Assembly (NCBI GenBank): GCA_002390705.1
Contig: DGQA01000012.1
Span: 14,699-78,698 of the forward strand
Source: Actinobacteria bacterium UBA4426
Lineage (GTDB): Bacteria > Actinomycetota > Actinomycetes > S36-B12
Reading direction: 5' to 3'
Length of the DNA: 64,000 nucleotides
Shown here: positions 59,551 to 64,000 of the stretch, piece after piece
Layout of the letters: each line of letters starts with the position of its first letter
Position numbering within the stretch: position 1 is the stretch's first letter
The notes under the pieces: model-generated
Database searches by the model: none
What the model was told of the DNA's origin: nothing
The model's input: the letters and a program-made list of their open reading frames with translations, nothing else
Made by a program: the position numbers and the translations under genes

Positions 59551-60813
59551 TTGAAGTGTTTGGTTATTGGCGGCGGGGCGCGTGAACATGTAATTGCAAG
59601 CGTACTGCTAGGTGACCCTGAAGTTGAATCTGTTGTAGTCGCTCCGGGTAATGCCGGGATTGCCTCATTGGTTCACTGTGTGCCAATTGATGTAACGGAC
59701 GCGCAAGCGATCGGGGAGTTGGCGACGGAACTTGATGTTGACCTCGTAGTTGTTGGTCCAGAGGTACCACTGATGGCCGGCGCTGCTGATGCACTCATTG
59801 CCCGGGGGATTCCTTGTTTCGGGCCAACGCGCGAGGCAGCCCTCATTGAAGGTAGCAAAGCATTCTGCAAAGAAATGATGGCCGAAGCAGGTATTCCCAC
59901 CGCAATGGCTCTCGTCTGCGTGAACACTTCCGAAGCCGAGATTGCTCTTGGCGCTTTTGGTGCTCCCTACGTTGTGAAAGACGACGGGCTTGCGGCGGGA
60001 AAAGGTGTTGTGGTCACATCGGACCGAAGTGAGGCACTAGAGCACGCTCAATCCTGCTTTGCCGCCGGTGGAACAGTGGTCATAGAAGAATTCTTAGACG
60101 GGCCCGAAGTCTCACTCTTTGGAATCTCGGACGGGACGACCGTCATTCCATTGCAGCCGGCACAAGATTTCAAACGCGTGGGCGAGGGCGATGAGGGACC
60201 CAATACCGGCGGAATGGGTGCCTACTCACCACTTCCATGGCTGGAAGAAAGTGTTGTCGGCGAGGTTACCGAGCGGGTGTTGCAGCCGATGCTAGATGCG
60301 CTGAAGCGCCGTGGAACACCATTTGTCGGGGTACTGTATGCCGGGTTGGCGATGACGAGACGGGGAATCCGGGTAATTGAATTTAATGCTCGTTTTGGCG
60401 ATCCAGAAACCCAAGTGGTGCTCTCCCGGTTGGCTACCCCTTTGGGAGGACTTCTCCTTGCAGCGGCAACCGGGCAACTCGAGAGTTTTGCCCAACTGCG
60501 TTGGGTTCCGGGATTTGCCGTAAATGTTGTGATCGCAGCCCAGGGTTACCCGGCCAATCCGCTCCTGGGTTCCGCGATTTCCGGGTGTGAAAATGTCGAA
60601 CTGGAGCCCAACACTTCCGTTTTTCACGGGGGGACAGCCCGCGTTGATGGCGAACTGGTTACTTCTGGTGGCCGGGTGCTCTCGGTAACCGCTCATGCCC
60701 CGACTTTGAGCCAGGCTCGAGAGCGCGCTTATGCGGGCGTGGTCCAAATCGAGATTGACGGTTCCCATTTTCGCCCAGATATTGCTCAAAAGGCTTGTGC
60801 CACTGACTCGTGA
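59551..60813 (+). CDS. purD: Phosphoribosylamine-glycine ligase
   Basis: A 420-residue ATP-grasp enzyme. It has VIGGGAREH at the start, the lysine strand YVVKDDGLAAGKGVVV, and the metal region GVLYAGLAMTRRGIRVIEFN followed by ARFGDPETQ. It makes glycinamide ribonucleotide in purine synthesis. The start is TTG 59551, six bases after the previous stop; no alternative ATG is near. Confidence 0.95.
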   Translation: MKCLVIGGGAREHVIASVLLGDPEVESVVVAPGNAGIASLVHCVPIDVTDAQAIGELATELDVDLVVVGPEVPLMAGAADALIARGIPCFGPTREAALIEGSKAFCKEMMAEAGIPTAMALVCVNTSEAEIALGAFGAPYVVKDDGLAAGKGVVVTSDRSEALEHAQSCFAAGGTVVIEEFLDGPEVSLFGISDGTTVIPLQPAQDFKRVGEGDEGPNTGGMGAYSPLPWLEESVVGEVTERVLQPMLDALKRRGTPFVGVLYAGLAMTRRGIRVIEFNARFGDPETQVVLSRLATPLGGLLLAAATGQLESFAQLRWVPGFAVNVVIAAQGYPANPLLGSAISGCENVELEPNTSVFHGGTARVDGELVTSGGRVLSVTAHAPTLSQARERAYAGVVQIEIDGSHFRPDIAQKACATDS

Positions 60814-60838
60814 ATGGGGCGCGTGAAAGAATACTCGC

Positions 60839-62275
60839 GTGGGTAGCCAAATGAATTCAATTGATAGCGTGCTCGCCTCACGCTATGCATCGGAACCAAT
60901 GCGAGAAATCTGGGCGCAAGAGGCAAAAATTCGACTGGAGCGACAACTGTGGATTGCCGTCATGCGGGCCCAGCAGGAATTAGGAATTTCGATCCCAAAG
61001 GGAGTACCTGAAAAATACGAAGCGGTGGTTGACACCGTCAACCTGGAGTCAATCGCCGAGCGTGAGCGGGTTTCCAAGCATGATGTTAAGGCTCGCATTG
61101 AAGAGTTCAACGACTTAGCCGGGGCCGAACACCTCCATCTGGGCATGACCTCTCGGGACTTAACCGAAAATGTTGAGCAGTTACAGATCCGTCTCAGTCT
61201 GATTGTGATCCGGGATAAATCGATTGCGGCACTTGACCGGTTGAGTCGACTTGCGGTGGCGTATTCCGAACTTGCGATGGCGGGGCGTTCACATAATGTC
61301 GCTGCCCAAATCACGACTCTTGGTAAACGCATGGCCACTTTCGCCGAGGAGTTACTTTTCGCGGTTGAAAGGCTCGAAGAATTAATCGACGCGTATCCAC
61401 TGCGCGGAATAAAGGGTCCGGTGGGTACCGCACAAGACATGCTGACGTTGCTTGATGGAAACGCTGAAGCACTATCAAAACTTGAAAGTCGGGTGGCTGC
61501 ACATTTAGGCTTTAGCAACCTATTCACCAGTGTCGGTCAGATTTATCCGCGGTCACTTGATTTTGAAGTCACCGCTCTCCTGGTTCAGCTTGCATCTGGA
61601 CCATCAAATTTCGCGACAACTGTTCGTTTAATGGCTGGTCAAGAACTTGCAACCGAAGGTTTCCTTCCCGGTCAAGTGGGTTCCTCGGCGATGCCTCACA
61701 AGATGAATGCTCGTTCATGTGAACGAATTAATGGCTTCCATGTAATTCTGCGAGGCTACATGAACATGTGTGCTGATCTATCGGGTCAACAGTGGAATGA
61801 AGGAGATGTCACCTGTTCGGTTGTGCGCAGGGTTGCCCTTCCAGATTCGTTTTTTGCAATCGATGGAATGATGGAAACATTTCTCACGGTGCTCGACGGA
61901 TTCGGTGCTTTCCCCATAATGATTGAACGGGAACTTGATCGTTTTCTTCCATTCCTGGCAACAACTAAGATTTTAATGGCAGCTGTTCAGTCTGGAGTGG
62001 GACGAGAAAGCGCACACGAGATAGTCAGGGAGCACGCGGTTGCGACAGCGCTCGCGATGCGTGAAATGCCGGATGCACAGAACGACCTCTTGGAAAAACT
62101 TGCAGCGGACCCTCGTCTTGACTTCACCGTCGAGCAATTGAATTTGCTACTTGCCCACCCCATTGAATTTACTGGTGCTGCGCAACAGCAAGTTCGTGTT
62201 CTCGCAGACCGGGTTGAAGTCCTCACCGCGCGTTACCCGGATGCCGTGGGCTACCAACCAGGCGGCATTCTGTGA
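60839..62275 (+). CDS. purB: Adenylosuccinate lyase
   Basis: A 478-residue member of the fumarase/aspartase superfamily with the signature GSSAMPHKMNARSCERI, and EHLHLGMTSRDLTENVEQLQ earlier. It acts twice in purine synthesis, releasing fumarate from SAICAR and adenylosuccinate. The start is GTG 60839 or ATG 60851; neither has a clear ribosome site. It overlaps purC by four bases. Confidence 0.95.
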   Translation: MGSQMNSIDSVLASRYASEPMREIWAQEAKIRLERQLWIAVMRAQQELGISIPKGVPEKYEAVVDTVNLESIAERERVSKHDVKARIEEFNDLAGAEHLHLGMTSRDLTENVEQLQIRLSLIVIRDKSIAALDRLSRLAVAYSELAMAGRSHNVAAQITTLGKRMATFAEELLFAVERLEELIDAYPLRGIKGPVGTAQDMLTLLDGNAEALSKLESRVAAHLGFSNLFTSVGQIYPRSLDFEVTALLVQLASGPSNFATTVRLMAGQELATEGFLPGQVGSSAMPHKMNARSCERINGFHVILRGYMNMCADLSGQQWNEGDVTCSVVRRVALPDSFFAIDGMMETFLTVLDGFGAFPIMIERELDRFLPFLATTKILMAAVQSGVGRESAHEIVREHAVATALAMREMPDAQNDLLEKLAADPRLDFTVEQLNLLLAHPIEFTGAAQQQVRVLADRVEVLTARYPDAVGYQPGGIL

Positions 62276-63171
62276 CCCAGGAACTTACCCACAATTACGA
62301 TCTACCTGACGGTTACGAGCATATTTTATCGGGCAAAGTGCGGGATCTTTTCCGCACGCCGCAAGAGCGAATACTGATGGTGACCAGTGATCGAATTTCG
62401 GCATATGACTGGGTCCTTCCAACAGAAATCCCTGACAAGGGTCGAATTCTTAATTTGATTTCGCAATGGTGGTTCGCGCAACTACAGGGTCTGGTGTTTA
62501 ACCACACCACGACGTCCAAGGTGCCCAAATCGGTGATCGGTCGCGCTGTTGTGTGTGAACCACTCGAAATGTTTCCGGTGGAGTGTGTTGTTCGTGGTTA
62601 TCTTGCCGGCAGCGGCTACGCCGACTACGTTACAACTCGAAAGATTTCCGGGAATGGTTTACCGCCGGGGTTGAAAGAAGGCGCATTGTTACCAAAACCA
62701 CTTTTTACTCCCGCCACGAAGGCACCAGTGGGTGAACACGATGAAAACATCACCTATGACGACGTGATTGTTGAGCTCGGACAAGAGGAAGCCCAAGAAT
62801 TAAAGCGGCTGTCGACGGCCGTGTACGAATATGCGGCAGAAATATCAAGTCGGAAAGGTTTAATTCTTGCTGACACGAAGTGTGAGTTCGGGGTTGCCCT
62901 CGGTGGAAAGTATCAAGGCCAAATCATTTTGGGCGATGAGATACTTACACCAGATTCATCTCGATATTGGGAGAAGGAATTGTGGAATCCGGGTGGTCCT
63001 CAACTTTCATTTGATAAGCAGTTTGTTCGCGACTGGTTATCCTCACCAGAGTCAGGGTGGGATAAGAACTCCGGCGAAGCTCCACCTCCCTTACCGGACG
63101 AAATTGTTGCCAAAACCCGCACCAAGTACGTCGAGGCATACGAGCGCATCACCGGGGAGAAGTTCGAGTGA
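62272..63171 (+). CDS. purC: SAICAR synthase
   Basis: A 299-residue PurC with GKVRDLFRT, the signature VTSDRISAYDWVLPTEIPDK, and ECVVRGYLAGSGYADY. It joins CAIR to aspartate using ATP, producing the substrate of PurB. The GTG start overlaps purB by four bases and its end overlaps galE by four bases. Confidence 0.96.
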   Translation: MTQELTHNYDLPDGYEHILSGKVRDLFRTPQERILMVTSDRISAYDWVLPTEIPDKGRILNLISQWWFAQLQGLVFNHTTTSKVPKSVIGRAVVCEPLEMFPVECVVRGYLAGSGYADYVTTRKISGNGLPPGLKEGALLPKPLFTPATKAPVGEHDENITYDDVIVELGQEEAQELKRLSTAVYEYAAEISSRKGLILADTKCEFGVALGGKYQGQIILGDEILTPDSSRYWEKELWNPGGPQLSFDKQFVRDWLSSPESGWDKNSGEAPPPLPDEIVAKTRTKYVEAYERITGEKFE

Positions 63172-64000
63172 GTACCTGGCTAGTCACCGGGGGTGCGGGT
63201 TATATCGGCTCGCATGTTGTTCGTGAATTACTTTCAGCGGGTTTCCAGCCCGTAGTGTGTGATGATTTTTCGGCAGGGTTGCGTTCACGTATTCCTGAAG
63301 ATGTGCCAATTGTCGAAGGTGATATCGCGGATGCCACGGCGCTACGAGGGATATTTAATACATTTGGCGTCACCGGAGTCGTTCATCTTGCCGCGAAGAA
63401 GGCCGCGGGTGAGTCGGTTCACTTCCCCCTACATTACTACAAGGAAAATGTCACCGGACTGCAAAGTGTGCTCGGTGCAATGGTTGATTCGAGCGTAGAT
63501 AATTTTGTGTATTCATCTTCGGCGGCGGTTTATGGAACCCCCCAATCAAATCCGGTGAAAGAAAGTGAGGCTTTCAATCCCGAATCTCCGTACGGGGAAA
63601 CAAAAGTTATCGGTGAATGGCTGGCCAAAGACCTGGCTACCAGTAATAAACTGAACTGGATCGCATTACGATATTTCAACGTTGCCGGAGCTGGCAGTGA
63701 CGACCTGGGTGACAACAGTGTGAACAATTTGATCCCGATGGTCTTCCAAGCCCTCGAAATCGGTGGAAGACCCAGGATTTTTGGGGCAGACTACCCGACC
63801 CCAGACGGAACCTGTATTCGTGACTACATCCATGTGGTTGATCTGGCGGGGGCCCACGTTGCTGCTGTTAAAAAGTGTGAAACCGGCCGAGCGAATCTGG
63901 CAATCAATGTTGGCCGTGGAAGTGGAGTGAGTGTCCAAGAGGTCATGGATTCGATCTCGAGGGTGATCGGGCGCGATATCAACCCCGAAGTTGTGGGTCG
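63168..64000 (+). CDS. galE: UDP-glucose 4-epimerase (partial)
   Basis: The frame is open from GTG 63168 to the window end (277 codons seen). It is an extended short-chain dehydrogenase: NAD motif VTGGAGYIGSHVV, HLAAKKAAGESVHFPL, the Ser/Tyr/Lys active site (YSSSAAVYG and YGETK), and RYFNVAGA. It interconverts UDP-glucose and UDP-galactose. The overlap with purC implies co-transcription. The last 50 or so residues are missing. Confidence 0.93.
   Translation, partial: MSTWLVTGGAGYIGSHVVRELLSAGFQPVVCDDFSAGLRSRIPEDVPIVEGDIADATALRGIFNTFGVTGVVHLAAKKAAGESVHFPLHYYKENVTGLQSVLGAMVDSSVDNFVYSSSAAVYGTPQSNPVKESEAFNPESPYGETKVIGEWLAKDLATSNKLNWIALRYFNVAGAGSDDLGDNSVNNLIPMVFQALEIGGRPRIFGADYPTPDGTCIRDYIHVVDLAGAHVAAVKKCETGRANLAINVGRGSGVSVQEVMDSISRVIGRDINPEVVG

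Noticed and set aside
60883..61527. 214-codon open frame on the minus strand
   Set aside because: Antisense of purB; no recognisable domain.
1..64000. tRNA, rRNA, CRISPR, insertion sequence, prophage or toxin-antitoxin genes
   Set aside because: I looked for these in all gaps and at gene junctions and saw none; the window reads as continuous core and motility genes.

Overview
The window is a chromosomal segment of an actinobacterium with fairly balanced base composition. Actinobacterial hallmarks are the dnaK-grpE-dnaJ-hspR-clpB order with a HAIR operator, a DUF3151 gene behind class II fba, an Rv0338c-like membrane Fe-S reductase at the left edge, and a compact purA...purD-purB-purC run. 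Short intergenic gaps, frequent 4-nt overlaps and many GTG/TTG starts suggest a streamlined aquatic lineage, perhaps related to Nanopelagicales; that placement is inference.

Positions 1-2237 hold the start of the Fe-S reductase gene (minus strand), a DUF4287-type protein and an orphan LuxR-type response regulator. Positions 2238-37848 are an almost uninterrupted flagellar cluster. It runs fliA, an atypical flagellin-like gene, fliD, fliS, a FliT-like gene, two flagellins, flgN-flgK-flgL, fliW-csrA, a patch of uncharacterised small genes, a pseudokinase, an NlpC/P60 hydrolase, then flgB-flgC-fliE-fliF-fliG-fliH-fliI-fliJ-fliK-flgD-flgE, flbD-motA-motB-fliL-fliM-fliN-fliO-fliP-fliQ-fliR-flhB, flhA, an FlhF-like protein and a small membrane protein. 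No P- or L-ring genes, chemotaxis genes, flgF/flgG, flhG or flgM are seen. Six sigma-28-like promoters with identical spacing sit in front of transcription units, so FliA probably drives structural, motor and export genes as well as filament genes. A CsrA-type hairpin in the leader of the first typical flagellin, plus fliW-csrA nearby, points to FliW-CsrA control of flagellin translation.

Positions 38093-45248 are the HspR-controlled chaperone operon, ending in a coupled secreted protein. Positions 45238-54571 are housekeeping and accessory genes: two secreted proteins (chagasin-like, trypsin-like), pyrE, a DUF368 lipid-carrier flippase, a SpoU methyltransferase, fba and a renalase-like oxidoreductase. 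Position 54604-55800 (minus) encodes an unusual photolyase relative with its domains in reversed order. Positions 56113-64000 are purA, a GNAT acetyltransferase, a class III aminotransferase, purD, purB, purC and the start of galE.

The most unusual points are three proteins that look like altered enzymes: an APH-fold protein lacking both catalytic aspartates at the head of the rod/basal-body operon, an FlhF-like protein without a P-loop, and a domain-permuted photolyase homologue with a possible Fe-S cysteine set. No tRNA, rRNA, CRISPR array, insertion sequence or prophage was recognised.
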